Shown here piece after piece: positions 1 through 21,196 of a DNA stretch of 64,000 bases. The notes beneath the pieces were generated by a model. It was given only the letters and a program-made list of their open reading frames with translations, was not told the origin of the DNA and ran no database searches. Numbering within the stretch: the first letter of the stretch is position 1; the number at the start of each line of letters is the position of its first letter. A program made the position numbers and the translations under genes. The stretch comes from Synchiropus splendidus (taxonomy: Eukaryota > Chordata > Actinopteri > Syngnathiformes > Callionymidae): positions 3,235,501-3,299,500 of the forward strand of contig NC_071345.1 in NCBI RefSeq assembly GCF_027744825.2, read 5' to 3'.

Positions 1-235
1 GTGGCTTAGCGCAGCCCCATATGTGCTGATATACCCTCCTCCTCCCTCCATCTCCTCCTCTTTATTGTCTCTTTAGCTGTTGCGTTTCCGCGCTGCACTG
101 TCCGTCCCTTTCTCTTCTTCTCGCTTCCTCTCTCACTTGCTCTTACTCACTCCCAGTTAGTCAGAGAGTCAAGTGTGTGTGTGTCTGTGTGTGTGTGCTG
201 GGAGCTCATTCTGTTCCGACTCCAGGCTGAAAATG
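1..235 (+). other. Candidate 5' non-coding exon ending in an ATG at a splice donor
   Basis: The stretch is CT-rich (about 40-155), then carries a short TG run, and ends with an ATG (233-235) directly followed by a donor, GTAAGT at 236-241. An A lies at -3 of this ATG. No known protein is encoded before it. If it is an exon, translation could start at its very last codon, and the next phase-0 exon (5844-5918 or 10228-10270) would be read in frame. This is inference from splice signals only. It could equally be a random donor inside a gphn intron. Confidence 0.25.
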
Positions 236-241
236 GTAAGT

Positions 242-3200
242 AATGCTTTTGCTCCTGCTTATCTGAGCGGATGTTTACAAGTGTGTCTAATTTTGTGTAT
301 CATTAGCAGTGTGGGCGTGTGGAGTTTGCCAACGTCATCCGTGTGCTTTTATTCAAAAGTTGTCAGATGGATGTAAGCGGTGTGAGCGCAGGGCTTGTTG
401 ACTAGTTCAAAGGCTGCAGGAGGAGGAGGATGGTGGAAGGATCAGTGAGGCAGATGTGGCAATCACAGAGGACTCAACTCTACATAATGTCAGATCTGCA
501 ATCAGCCTTTCACCTTCTCCAGGCTCCTTCACCGCTAAATTCACGCAGGAGATGAATAACAATCCTGATCCTCACTCCTCGGCAGTAAAGCCATGTCCCC
601 GCAGTCATCGCATGCTCTCCTCCAGTCGCCCTCGTGGCCAGCTTAGTCGCAGCGCCACTGTAAATGGAAATGAGGGCGATATATATACGGAGAAGTGTGG
701 AAGCAGCACCTTCCAAATCCATGACGGCTTCAAACAGCTGACAAGAGGCAGCAGCGGGATATTGATGTAGCAGCGGGGAGCCATGACAGGAGGAGGAACG
801 GCAGGTGCACAGGGAGATGTTACACTTTACAAACGCTCATTTGCATTTGTAGGGTGATGACTTGATCAAGCCTGTCACTTATCTGGAGCCCACTGGTGCT
901 GGTGGGGGACCAGGCGCTGGGCTTTTTTATATTGGTTGGCAGATATATGTAAAATAAAGGTCACACAAAGGATGGTCAACGTTATAGAAGTGTTAGCTAC
1001 GGAGGTATTCAGATGTTGGTTTGAATCCAGAGGCTTGATAGTGTGAAGCATGTGAAGGTGTTAGGAGTGTTATGAGAGCATTGGAAGTCTGGTCTTTCCA
1101 TCGCTTTCTTCACGCAGCCCTGTTTCGGAACCGCTCCAAAGGAGAGTGTGACTGGGACCGCAGAGTTGTAGAACACTTCCAGTTGTCTGCAGCTCACTGT
1201 GAAGGACCTCAACTTCCTCAAGAAGAATAGTGTCTTTTTGTTCAAGCAACTCATCATAGATAAAGATGAATGTTTGCCACTTTGAGTCCCTAACCCAGAG
1301 TGTCTTACATCTTAAAGCAAAACAAAGTCTCAACGAGATGATAAGCAGGATGACTCATATACTCAACACTGTAAAGTCTTCTGGTTCTTATTGAGGCGGA
1401 TGCCAAAGGAAACGTAAGCAAAGGCGTCTAATTGGGGCACAAAGTGGTAATATCAGGGAGACAAGAAGGAAGATGCTGGAGACATGGTGTAGAAGAGTCT
1501 GGCTTGTGACAGGGAGGCCACAACATAAGGGTTGAGGTATATTAGAGGTGGAAGATTCAAGTGGGCCGGGTGGAATCAGCCACTCCTGGTCTCTTGGACC
1601 GCCTTGCATATTCTGTTATTTGCCACTGAAGATCAGGAGAGGTGGTACGTGCCAGCTCTCAGCAATTTGGTTCCATTGTGCTAGGGTCTGGTGACCAACT
1701 CAACCTATAGCATCACATATACCTGACTACACTGCTCAAGTCTGCTCAACTGCTTCATAGAAAAACCTGTTTTGACCCATTCTCTCCACGATACCACATA
1801 GTTCCGCTGCTCAACTGTCATAGATTGAGATCGTAAGACAACTAGGCTGCCTTTGCCGTCGGTGAAGTCAACTGGGTTTGTTGTAACCTGGATAATAGAA
1901 TAGGCTTTATAGTCAAAAGTTAGCAGATGGAAGTAGCTCTTGCCAGGAGGAAAACAGTCTTTTGTCTGGGATTAATTCGCACACACTCAGCTCTCTCGCC
2001 TCTTTATTTGGCTCCACTCACCGAAAGACCATTTGGGTCAAATAGCTTGAGGTTCCACGTCACAATCACTCTATTGTGCTTGTTCACGTGCCCATCTAGA
2101 TGGAGTTAAAGTGAATTTAGTAAGTTTGCACACAGATGTCAGACATTTTTGCGTCATGGCCGACGTGTGTGTTGTATCAGTGTTCATTAATGCTCGCTCA
2201 CTGATGCTGGGGTTTAGCCTGCAGCAGGATGGATGTAGAACGCCAGGACTTTGAATACCAAGAACAGGGAGCGGGAACGTCATGGGAACAGAGCGGATGC
2301 AGCAGGACAGACAGGAAGTGGAATGGAGTGCTGGAGGAGGAGTATGTCTGACCGGCTGAACCCAGCGTGCTCATTGACCATGTGGCTCGCTGATGTGAAG
2401 CAAAGGAGACTAGCGAGCAGCCGGTTTGTCAAATTAGCCGTGTTAGCTTTCACTCTGTGCAACAGCAACTTGCTGAGCGGCTCATTAATGTCTAATGCAT
2501 GTGGACGTGGAGATGGCCATGGGAGGACGGTGATGAATGACCGTCGCTGGACCGTCCAACACGCAACATGTCCTCCTGGCAGTCAAACATCAGCGGCTCT
2601 GTGAAGCGCAGCCCTTTCATCTACAGAACCAGCCCTGTTCTCTCAGTTTGGTTTCGAAAAGTCTCTTCTTGATTATTCCTGAGTCTCTGTTCTTAAATTC
2701 TTATTGGACCTTGAAGTCTTGATTTTCTCGTCTTGTTTTAGTAAAGCCTGTGGTCCGACCTATTACTTGAGCAACGGGCCCATAACTGAATCCGAAAGGG
2801 CTTAGTTTACCGCTGCTAATATGGATGTCGTCTTCATTTTCCTGACTCCTCATGACTAAAATGTTGATTTCTTCTTTTACCTTACACTCATGGTCTTTGT
2901 TTTGACTCGTCTTTGACCCCAAAAGTATAAATTCCTTCACTTCATTGGTCAAATTTTTGACACAGAAAGTCTTGATTTTGTTGGAATTGAACCTGACAGA
3001 ATCACTATCACACTGTGGTTAGACTGAACGTTTTGCATTTCAAGTCCCAATTCTCATTTTTTTTATGTCCAGTCGTCATTCATCTGAAGCTCTTGGCTCT
3101 AAAACTGCCGCTCAGTGATCTTGCTCCCTTGACCCCGCAAATCCTAGTGGAATGACTGCTTTACCTAGTTTTTCAATTCATCTGTTTAATTTTAAAGTGT

Positions 3201-5843
3201 TTTATTGCTGAGTTCTTGACTTAGAAAGTCTTTTATCTGATTGAGTCTTTTCCATCAATGCCACAGTTTTACCCTTGAAAGTGATTGTTTAGTTATTGAC
3301 CCTTAAAGATGACATCGATCTTGGACCAGAGAGTTGCTGTCTGAGGGTTTTGCTTTGTCCAGTCCTTTGTCCTGAGCCGTCAAGTTTTGACACCCTCTAG
3401 AATGTATCGAGTTTTGGGACCTAATGTGTTATTTTGTCTGGCTCTTGACCTTTAGGGTCTTGAATAGTACTTTTAAAAGTTGTTTGGACTGGTAAGTTGA
3501 CACGTGTAGGAGCAGTATGTGGTTATTGAGCCCAAAAGCCGTTTGTGCGTGTCCCTCCGCTTCCCCTCCCCAAGCATCTGTTACAGTGCAGACTGAATTG
3601 CCCTCAGTGACTAACTGTGGTGCCGTTGAAGATAGCCACCTGGGTCTTGATTTACACCCTGTAAAATTGTGTTTTATCAGGGGTTCTCAGTTGCTGCACC
3701 TTTCCAGAGAGCTCGAGATTAAGGGCGTAACCCCCCCGTGGTCGGCTGACACCATCCATTAGCCCGCTGAGCTTGAATGGGGGCAACTACTGTGAATCCA
3801 GTGCTTTTCAATTAATCGGAACAGGACACTCATCTTCTCCACATTCCTGCTTTAATAAAGAAATGTAATACATAATCTGTGAGCGGGAGGATTCCAGTCA
3901 TAATTCATGTGCGGGTGGGCTCACATGTCGGCCGCCATGCTGCCGGGACGGAGTGTTACGCTTCCTAATTGATTTCCCTGGGATGTCGTTTTATTTTTCA
4001 TTTCTGTGTTTCCTCTTGGGTGAGCTCTTCTGAGCCCGGTGATGTTTGTTCCGTGTTTTCTTTATGAATTGAAATCAGATGAAATTACTTTATAAACGAC
4101 ACATTCGAGGTCGAACACGGGTTTGTGTTTAGATGTGTCATGATGTTGTTGTGCCGTTGAGATGTTGCTAGCTCAGTGTGATTCTCCTTGTCATGTGGCG
4201 TCGTGAACCAAAGTTGACAGAATCATGCCATTGTGTCGGACGCCGTGTTTGTCCTCCGTCCTCTCCTGCCCTGTCCCGTCCAGTTCCCCTCCCTGTCTGT
4301 CTTGGCTGCTTCGGCCCATCTGAGACAGTCACACAGAGATCGGTGACGCGAGTGTGCTCCTGCTCAAAGGGGGGTGCCGTCGACTCCACGGCTGCCAGTC
4401 TCTGTGTGCGGCTGTCCACCAGCTTTGGCTCTGTTAACCCTCTTCTCCTCTCTCTCTGGTGACACCAGGCGCGGCTCCCCTCCTGTTCATCCACTTTAAG
4501 CATTGCTGAGGTACTCCTGCATGTGTTCTACAGCATCCTCGTCACCATGGCGACACTTTAGTCCCCGACATCCCCTCCTGCTTGGCATGTTTGCTCCCCT
4601 GCACATGGTTGAATGTCTGTGCCTGCATTTGTCTCTTTGTGCTGTTGAGTTAACCCTTCATGTGACTGATGTTTTCTCACCAAACCACTTGCTGAATCTC
4701 ACACTTCTCCTCATGATATCTTCAGTTACTAGTTTCCTTTACTGAACATCCGACCTGTAGTGGAACGATGCTTGAGTAGTGTATTGGAATGAAAGTGTGA
4801 TGTTCCTTGTGTGTGTGTAAACACGAAATATAAATATCAATGTATACATGCGCCTTCAGACAGATTAAAAACATATTTTGGAGTTAATATCAAGCCATAT
4901 ATGATGATAGTAATGTGTAGGGCTGCTCAGGGTAAATGTACTTCTGCTGCCAGTGAGACATAAGTCACAGGGGCAGTTTGTTACCACTTTGTTTCTTCAC
5001 CCATCACGTTTAGCCTTGTAATGCATGTTAAAGTATGGAGGTCATTTTATTTGAACAGGATTAAAAAACACTCATAATTCATAATGCAAATGCATTATGA
5101 ATTAATACATAAGAATACATCTACTGCATACACATTATTTTATTTTCATATGTATTTACTCCATTTTTTTCGATGAATCAATCCATTACTTTAATTTTTG
5201 AGTTTACTTTTCTCCCAAATTTTTAATTTCATATCATACGTGTCCCAAGTTATTTTGTGAGTAAAATAAAAAAGAACAACTGTTTCTATTTTAAAGTTTG
5301 TTGAACCATAGCTGACCTTTTCTTCTCTTGACTTAATATTTAAACTGAAATGAATTGTCCCAAAAGTCATATTACATATGACATTTCTAGCTGTCTTCAC
5401 CTATTATTATTTAATTGTATAATTAGTTTTTAATGTACACAGTTCATTAGTTGACATATTTATAGTTTATCGCTTAATTTCAGCCCATGAAAGTGTTATT
5501 TTTCTATTTGATCACTGTAACAATATGACAAGTAATTGTCTAAATATGTAGAATAAGTTTCCTGTATCTTGAAAATATTAACTGTAATATCAAAACTGGG
5601 GCCAAACCTGAGTCACATTAATGAAAACTGTACCGAATCTGGGAGACAATCTGGAATGTGTGTGTTTGTGTGTGTGTGTGTGTCTGTGTATGTGTATGTG
5701 CGCGCGCCCCAAGCAGTGTGTAGTCAGAGCTCTACTAACGCTGTGGTGTCTGGAGTCCTGGGTGGGACGCCTGCTGCCTGTTGCCTGCTCTTCCTGCGCG
5801 TGTGTTGCATGAGTTGAGTGACTGTCCTGTGGCTCCCCTTCAG
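242..5843. other. Non-coding stretch upstream of the gephyrin linker exons
   Basis: I see no convincing exon or RNA gene here. It is moderately AT-rich with local CT-rich parts (4250-4470) and a (TG)n run at about 5658-5700. Short open frames on both strands have no recognisable domains. The sequence GTCACCATGGCGAC at 4541-4554 resembles an RFX X-box. Given the orientation of gphn, this is probably a gphn intron. Confidence 0.5.
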
Positions 5844-5918
5844 GCCTCACGGAGAGAATTCAGGGCTCACCTGGATGAGGTCATCACGCTCAAGTCAAGG
5901 TACTCTACCTTGGACCAG
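5844..5918 (+). CDS. Candidate phase-0 cassette exon of gephyrin (25 codons)
   Basis: The 75-base segment has a good acceptor (pyrimidine-rich, ending CAG at 5841-5843) and a good donor (CAG then GTAAAC at 5919). It is open in one frame, with 25 codons beginning Ala-Ser-Arg-Arg-Glu-Phe and ending Ser-Thr-Leu-Asp-Gln. Its length is a multiple of three and it would enter and leave in phase 0. The next certain gphn exon (10228) also starts in phase 0. Gephyrin's linker is known for alternatively spliced cassettes. I do not recognise this peptide as one of them, so it is either a new cassette, part of an unseen gene, or chance. Confidence 0.35.
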
Positions 5919-7837
5919 GTAAACCCGCTCAACCTTCTACCAAATCTACTGGCATGCAGGTCATCGCCATTTCCACTACGCACCTCAACACCACACGGAC
6001 ATCACCAGTGACATCAGTTCTTTTCTCACATTCGAGCCAGAAGTTTTTATCAACGCTGACTCATCACATCAACAAAATAGTAGTAATGAAAGTAAAGTTA
6101 CTTTTCACCCCTGGATCAGTCTGTCAGGGGATGAGCAGCATTGCAAGTGACTTAATCGATGTCAAGTTTTGCAGCTAACCTTTATCAAACACCAGAACCA
6201 CTGTTGGTCCCGAACTCTGAGCTCAGCTCCTTGTTTTACTGAAAACCAACCTTCAGACCATGAGAGAAAAGTCGCAGCTTATGGTCTAGGAATTACAGTG
6301 CTTTTTTATTTCTATTTTTCACACATCTAATGTCAAACATTTCCTTCTTTCTTTTTATACTTCACCTAGTTTTTAGATTACTTTCTGACAAGTCTTAGTT
6401 CTTGAAGCGTGCAACCGAACGTGAGAGTTTCTCATCAGGACAGTAACAAGAGCGGCAGAGGAATATGAAACGTGACGTTCTCAGTGCGGAGGTTAAGGTT
6501 CTACTAAATTTAGATCTGACTGATGATGAAAGCTTGCAACAGAGGCTGTTGTCAGAGGAATGTTTCGATGATCAGGTACAGGCCGCAGCAGCAGCGACTC
6601 GCCCTCCACCCCTCCTTGCCCCATCGCTCTCTTCGTTTAAAGCACGCGCAGACCCCTCCCCTCGTTCGCCGCCTCCTCCTCGCGGCGAGAGATACATCTT
6701 CCGCCTTTTTTGCATAATTTCCCTGACAGCTTCTCCTTTGTTTTGTGCTGAGCTCAGCGCTCCGGTGGTTTCATCCCATCATTTCCTCCGGCATCTGGTT
6801 ATTGGCGCCATTGATTTCTCTCCGCCCGAGAGACCCGCAGCACCTCGACCACGTGTCTCGTTGACCCGGGCTGCTCACCGTGCCGTGCGCGTACGCGCCT
6901 CCGCCATTGATCCCTCTGGCGGAAACAATCTGCCGCTGGCTTCTTTCATTTCTTCGACGTCAGAGTTTCAGGACCTTGGTTTTAGCCCGACAACACTTCC
7001 ACATGCTCGACATGCTGTCGTTCATGACAGACTCCACACCATTTGTGTGCATGCGTCTTCACCAGTGCAGAGTAGATTTAGGAGGTGTGTGTCTGCTCCT
7101 TTGCTTCCTCATCTGCTGGTCCCATGCACCTCCCACCTGCTGACCATCAACCTGTTCTTCATCATGACTTGGATTCTTGCTCTGATGGTAGCAGCTGGGT
7201 CTGCGATCTGTTGGTGGTGGTCACCTCTCCACTCGGCTGTGTCGTACTTGATGGTGTTTCAATACGAATGGCAGGACCTGTGGCCTCTGGTATCTCGACA
7301 ATGATAGTGTTTTGATGCTGATGACTTGTGTCTGTCGCGTGTCCTCGTGGTTGTCTCCAGTCGACATGTGCTTTTCTCTGTCTGCTAGTTAGATCTGTGT
7401 CCTGCTGAGGCTGCAACTGGCTCTCCCCTCCTGCCCCCCTCCTTTAATTACACCCACAACGTTTTCTATTTAAAAAGATACTCACCCACCAGTAGTCTCC
7501 ATCATGAAGATCACATCAGGTGTAAGATTCGCTTTTTTCACAATCATTTCAAACCCAAATCTTCAAAAGTGGAACCAGTTATTACATTTTTAATTTCCCT
7601 CATCTTGTTTTATTTATTTAAATTATTAAAATAAAAATTTCTATCATTTAAATATTTTCAGTTCATTCTTCATTAAAATTTTTATGAGTAATATTTTTGT
7701 ATTTGAAATTGTTTTCCTCAAAATATTTACTTATTTAATTCCTCTAACATTATCAAGGAGAATCATTCTGCCAAAAATGAAATCCAGACACACTTATTGA
7801 TTTTATTAGTTTTGATCATCGTTCAGTCAAATCTCAG

Positions 7838-7890
7838 ATAGATAGATAGATAGATAGATAAATACTTTATTAATCTCCGAAGAGAAATTC
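7838..7890 (-). repeat. 3' end of a LINE-type repeat with (TATC)n tail
   Basis: Read on the minus strand, a short conserved block with an AATAAAGTA-like end runs straight into a tetranucleotide tail of TATC units (about 5 units, 7838-7860). This arrangement is common at the 3' ends of fish non-LTR elements. Only the tail is present, so the family cannot be fixed. Confidence 0.5.
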
Positions 7891-8219
7891 ACAGCAAAGC
7901 TTCTGAGTTTCCGTTTGGGAGCGCAGACATCAATCTCCACATTTAAATAATTTGAAACGGTATAAAATGGGAAAATTGCGATTCACTTTTTCAAATCCTC
8001 GACAGAACACAATTTTTTTGAGATATGTGACACACACTCAGCAGTGTTGTGCAGGGACTCAGGGTTGGCAAACGAGATGTAGTTAAGATACGATAAGCCC
8101 TTAGTTGTCTCTCAACTCAGAACTCACAGCATTGCAGGTAAAAAGTGGCAAGTACTCGCTCACACATCGGGAAATTGCTTTGATCCTGATTCCAAGCCAG
8201 ATACATGTATGTCAATGGG

Positions 8220-8280
8220 CCACCGAACATGGGTCGGCGGGTCATATTTGGCCCCCGGGCCTTGAGTTTGACTCTCTATA
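8220..8280 (+). repeat. hAT-like repeat end (GGCCC-rich, CTTGAGTTTGACTC)
   Basis: The block has a GGCCC..GGGCC inverted core followed by CCTTGAGTTTGACTC. This resembles the terminal part of Charlie/hAT-type elements that end in a TCAAACTCAAGG motif. A second piece of the same kind lies at 12943-13003, and a weaker one near 26515-26560. No full element with target duplications is visible. Confidence 0.4.
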
Positions 8281-8362
8281 AGGATACCGATCCCCGCCTC
8301 GCTGAAACGCCCAACCCCACCCCGCCGCTCCCTGCCCTGCTAGGGTTGCCTGTTGTGGTGAA

Positions 8363-8421
8363 TGTCTGTCTGTCCGTCCGTCCGTCCGTCTGTCTGTCCT
8401 GTCTGTCTGTCCTGTCTGTCT
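8363..8421. repeat. GTCT/GTCC microsatellite
   Basis: Tandem tetranucleotides, first GTCT, then GTCC, then GTCT again with TCCT interruptions. This is a simple, imperfect repeat in a probable gphn intron. Confidence 0.85.
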
Positions 8422-10227
8422 GTGCCGTTTGCTGGGACAGATGCACTGATGCCTGTGATTCGATGCTTTATCTCCACTAGCTCCAGTGTAGGTTGGAGGG
8501 GCTTAAAGATGATCGCAGGAGGACCTTCAGCTCTCGAGTAACTATCCCGCCCCCCCTTCCCCGCCCTTCCCTCACCCTTCCTCCCGAAAGGCGCGCTGCT
8601 CTGTGTCTCCCCCTCGTCCTCCTCCTGGCTTGCCTCGCTGTCTCTCCTTTACTTCCTCCCTCTGTCTGTCTGCGAGTCTTAGTCACTCTCTGTCCTGTCT
8701 CTTAGAATTCTCTGTGCCCCATTTGTGTCTCTCTGTCTTTCCCTCTCTCTCCATCTGTCTGTCTCTGCGGGTGACATGCTCTGCTTACAGTAGCTGTGTC
8801 TGGCGTGCTGGATGTTGAGTCGACGGGCCGCTGTCGTGGTCTCTGTTGTCCTCTCTGCTGTAGTTTAGTCCAGTCTGTCCGGTTTGTGCTTCACGGGCTG
8901 TGGGACACCTCATCCCTCCTCTCACTCCTGTCTGTCCGCCCATCCCACCCTGCTTCACTCCTCATCCTCCAACACACTCACTCTGGCTGTTTGGTGCTCA
9001 GTGGTGTCGCAGCAGGCTAGTGATCATGAGGGGGGGAGGAGAGGGAGTCGGGTGCGGGTGGAGGGACACCCACTCCGCCTAAACTCCACCAGACCAGGAA
9101 GTGACACAACACAACAGTGTGGTAGTGTATATATATATATATGATTTTTTGTTTTAATGAGTCAGCTGTTTTGTTTGTTTTTGTCATTTTGATAATTCAA
9201 AAAAATGAAATCTAACCAAAGGGACATTGGCATATAATGTGGTTCTAGACACACGCACATGTCCGTGTTTGGTTATTTCTAAGTAATTTATTGTTTTTTA
9301 AATTTAGTTTATGTCTATGCTTTAAAATGTGACTTGATAAAGTTTTGTTGTGTTTCATCTAGTTTTAAAATTAATGAATTAGCATTATCCTTTCTGACTT
9401 TATTCACTTCAAAGGATTTTGTCTTCAAAATTTTAGAACTATACAAAGTCATCGGAAAAGATAAACATAAAATTAAAAAACTTTTCAAGGGTTTTTTTTT
9501 CAGATTTTGACATGAATGATTAAAAAACGCACAGTCAGTACTTAAATTATAGAACAGAAGATGGAAAACATGATTTTAAAAATATTGTTTTTCATTTTGG
9601 TTTTGTTTTTCTTTTGCTTATTGTTTTTTTTTGTTATTTGGAATTATTTTAACACATATAAATATGTTTTTATGCTTTTTGGGTAAATAATTATAAACTA
9701 CTTTTTTACTTACATTGTTTCAACTTTTTGTATTTTGCTAATTAATTTATTTGTATTTAAGTTTTTTAATGCTTTAAGTGTATTATGTACACTGTATTAT
9801 TAGCAACATATTTCAAAGGTTATTCTATGAAAATGTATGTTTTTAAATGCCTCAAAAAAGTCCTTTTTTTCTCGTGCTTTGTATTGTCCGACACTACAGT
9901 CTGCTCCTGGAAGCAGCTCTGACCCACCCAGCTCTCCTCCCCAGCCTTCCCTCTCATCACCAGCATTGGTCTCTAGTGTAGCTACCAGGCAGCATTAGCA
10001 GTAACCAAAGTCATCCTACACATCTGATCTTTCCATCGACAGAGTTCAGAACTCTCCTCTGACTCTGCTGTCATCGCCTTTGTCCTTCACTGGGGTTCTC
10101 AGTGTCACCTCTGATGTATTTTAGCGGGACAAAGTGCGCACTGTGACTTCCCAGCGACAAAAGTGATTGACCTCTAGTGACCTCTGCTCTCTCCCCCTCC
10201 GCCCCGCTCACCTCCTCCCTCCACCAG

Positions 10228-18185
<7,958 letters not shown>

Positions 18186-19304
18186 TGTCATCACAGAGGG
18201 ACGGTCGTTTAGCGCGGATGGGAATGGGTGGTTCACGGTGCATGTCCACATATCATTGACTATTCTGTAATATGCAACGGCACAGCTAGTTTTTCTTGAT
18301 TTGGATAACGTTGAGGTAGAGTCAACATCTCGATCACGACCTAGGTACATACGGAGAAAAAATATCAACTATAAAAAAAAAGATTATAGTATTTCAAATA
18401 CAAGATATAACTTTTAATGAAAAAATCTAATTATAAAAAAGAGATTTATTCTGTAATATATTATTATGATTATTCCTATTATTATCATCATTATTATTCT
18501 TATTATTCTCATCATTATTCTATTAAGGCGACTTTGTTCCTTTCATTGCAATTGCTTTGTGTGTTCAATGCTAGACCTTATCTATAGCAGTAGCATTTTA
18601 ATAGACAGCTGTAGGTGCCTGCCGGGACGAAAAAAATGAAATTATTTTCTCATCTTTAGTGGAAAAAAAAAATGAATAATCTGTTTTTTAAAATATGAAG
18701 AGGAAGACTCCAGATTTCCCACGGTGCTTGGCTAAGAGGAGGGGGGGGCACTTCCTCTTCTGAGAGCCCATCAAGGTGACACTTTGGTTTTTCTCTCATT
18801 AGTATGCATCATTATGGCTTCACAAAGAGCTTTGCTTGTTGTTTATCTTGTGAGTCTTGTTTATGTGCGCAGTGCCAAAATGCCTGGGCAGGAGAGAGAG
18901 AGGCAGTGGTGGGAGGGGGAGGAGGAGGAGGAGGAGGAGGGGCGAAACCTGAAATCGGCCCTGACCCTGACGCTTCCTCTTCCACACACGGTGACCAGGT
19001 GAACGTTGCTCCGCCCCTCCCCCCCTCCTTCGAGCTCTCCGCCCCACGAGGGGCGAGCCGAACCTGGGAATACACTCTTTTATTTGGTCCAATATTTACG
19101 AGGGAAAATAAGAAACAGCTTCTTTAAGTGCTGACAGCCTTTTTAACCACAAAAAATGTACAGAGAAAAGACATAGGAACCATATTGTACAGATCTATGT
19201 GACCAGCACTCCTGAGGAAATTATTAAGCAATGAGGAGACATTGACCTACGCTGTACTATAACATTTTCTGTAATGATATGAAACTGATGAAAGAGACTA
19301 CGAT

Positions 19305-19310
19305 AATAAA
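19305..19310 (+). terminator. gphn: Probable gphn polyadenylation signal (AATAAA)
   Basis: AATAAA lies about 1.1 kb after the gphn stop, in an AT-rich stretch. A second AATAAA follows at about 19360. No reading frame lies between the stop and this point, so 18186 to about 19330 is read as the gphn 3'UTR. It includes a (GGA)n run at about 18918-18940. Confidence 0.55.
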
Positions 19311-19330
19311 AATCCTTGATCATTATGTAC

Positions 19331-21110
19331 AAAAAAAGTTCTTGTTGGGTTTCCTTTTTAATAAAATATATACAAACAAATCAACAAGTGCTTTTTTCTC
19401 GTTAGCTTCCACCTTAAGTTGGTGAGTTGGACCTCGGAACCTCCAACTTCCTGTAGTCATCATTTCATTGTGATTGCTTCTGAATTAAAGGTACCTTCTT
19501 TTCCCCACCACTGGTGAACAGCACTGTTCCCCACCTGAATCCCCGTGATCCATCAGTGCATTTATAAGTGACTCTGAATGTGTTAGTGTCTCTCAAATCC
19601 TTTTGTCTTGATCCATAAGATGCAATTTGAACCATCAAGTTCAGATCTTCAGCTCTAACGTGCTCAGCTGTGACTTCAGAAACGCAGATATGACTCCTCA
19701 AGATCATGTATATTTCAAAAATCTGGTTTGTGTCTAGTGATCCACAACTGAATGGAATGTTTTTAGATGCATCTCATTCAGCCACAAGATACAGTTTTCA
19801 AATTTGTTACATTGAAATTTCCAGCACCACTGTGGTCCACAAATGTGTCCTCCTGTCGCCTGAGAAGCAGTGCTCAAAGCCCAAAGTTGGAGTTAGATTC
19901 CCAAAAGCGTCTCACTCTGAGCTGCCTCCTCATCTTCATCCTCAGATTCATGGATCAATATGCCCTGCTCTGCTCCCTCGAATGTCTCTCAGGCATCTCA
20001 AACTTGTATGTTCGTCCTTGATGTCTCGACTGTCTATAATCTCAATGTTCATATCACTCAGGTGTCCTCCACCTCACTTCTCTTGATCAACCCTTCATGC
20101 CCACCTCCTTTTTCATGAACCTCCTCACTCCTAACTTTGTCTCCCCCTGATAGACTCATCCGTGATCTTGTCCTTTCTCCCCATCACAGCCTCAGTATCC
20201 TCATCTCTGACTGCCTCCACCCATACATCATGCAGTGACCTCGACTATCCTGCCTCCTGAAAGACATACATACGTATTACTAACAACTCCACTCCACTAA
20301 CAAAACGTGAACGTCATCGACATTTGTGAATCCATGCCAAAAGAATTTAGCTGAAAATCCTGTAGAAATTTTACTTTTTGTTTAAGTTATTGATGATTTA
20401 TTATTATTATTATTATTTGCATTGTCAAGTTGAGAAGTTGGTCTACCCGCTGACTGATTTCTGAAGAGCAGCCTCTGTGGCCTGTCCTTCTAGGAAGGAG
20501 AGCGTTGAGGAGCGTGGGACTGTCAGGAGAGATCCTTGTGAGGGGGAAGAGGTTCTGTGCCGAGGTGTCAGGAAGGATTAACCTAATAGAAAATACAGCA
20601 GCTTCAGGCTCTGGTGCAGATATTTCTCCAGCAGCGTGAGATTAGAGCCTTTCTGTTCTGCTCCGCGAGGTGAAATGACAGTAGATCCCATTAGCTGCTG
20701 ATGATTAATCGTGCTCTGACAAGAACTTTGTTAAATGAAATCTCCCCGCGAGTGTGTGCACGTCGAGATGAAAGTAAGAGGATTTGTGTGGAGACCAAGG
20801 AATAATTTAACATCACTGTCTTTAAATCCCTGTGAAGCGTTTTTGTCTTTCTCTTTTTGTGGAAGTATGATTTGGAAAAGAGTTGTAATTCGATTCAGCT
20901 GGGTTTTCACTTCAGCGGTGATGTCATCGCAGCGTTTGGCTTTCTTCTGCTGTCACCGGAGCTCAGCTGCACGGGAGGAATGAGGGAACCACAGACCCGG
21001 AAAGAGCTGAGCTAGAAGGCTCAGCGTCTGACTCTAGTAGACCTTGGGAGGGAGACAAGGTGGAGTAAAATAAATCTGATTTCATAGTGTTTATACTGGC
21101 ATTAGTTCTA
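19331..21110. other. gphn-pals1 intergenic gap, left part
   Basis: No gene is supported. The plus strand at 19900-20250 is unusually rich in CTCC/CATC words and may be the antisense of an old LINE, but no reverse transcriptase motif can be read. The remainder is unremarkable. Confidence 0.4.
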
Positions 21111-21117
21111 TCATCTG

Positions 21118-21196
21118 TCAGTGATGGGCCGATGAGGCTTCATGAGACACGTGTCCATGATGGCAGAGGCCACTAGGGGGCAGTCTTGGTTGAGGA
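21118..21196 (+). repeat. 5' half of the CTCF-motif MITE family
   Basis: It starts AGTGATGGGCCGATGAGGCT, closely matching the terminal repeat of the element at 62330. It continues to CCACTAGGGGGCAGTCTTGG and stops there. The 15-base CTCF core at 21170-21184 matches the consensus at every position. The right half is absent. Confidence 0.6.

Larger units (their letters stand above)
5919..10227. other. Non-coding intron-like stretch
   Basis: This contains a GC-rich island-like patch (6590-6900), repeats listed separately (7838-7890, 8220-8280, 8363-8421) and a long AT-rich tract (9140-9880). An open frame at 6465-7304 is compositionally driven and shows no domain. It is probably the gphn intron before the exon at 10228. 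Confidence 0.5.

Noticed and set aside
456..770. Open frame of 104 codons near the window start
   Set aside because: No ATG at its start, a competing frame on the other strand, no recognisable protein and no splice support.
6465..7304. Open frame of 279 codons on the plus strand
   Set aside because: Composition-driven (Ala/Pro/Ser/Arg-rich in a GC-rich patch), no domain, no match to gephyrin linker cassettes, and shadow frames of similar quality exist beside it.
9894..9992. Pro/Ser-rich segment after an acceptor-like CACTACAG, considered as a gephyrin linker exon
   Set aside because: No clear donor at a fitting phase and no match to the conserved linker peptides.
19706..20250. Possible gene in the gphn-pals1 gap
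   Set aside because: Frames are short and low in complexity. The CTCC-rich plus strand suggests an old antisense LINE, but no motif is legible.
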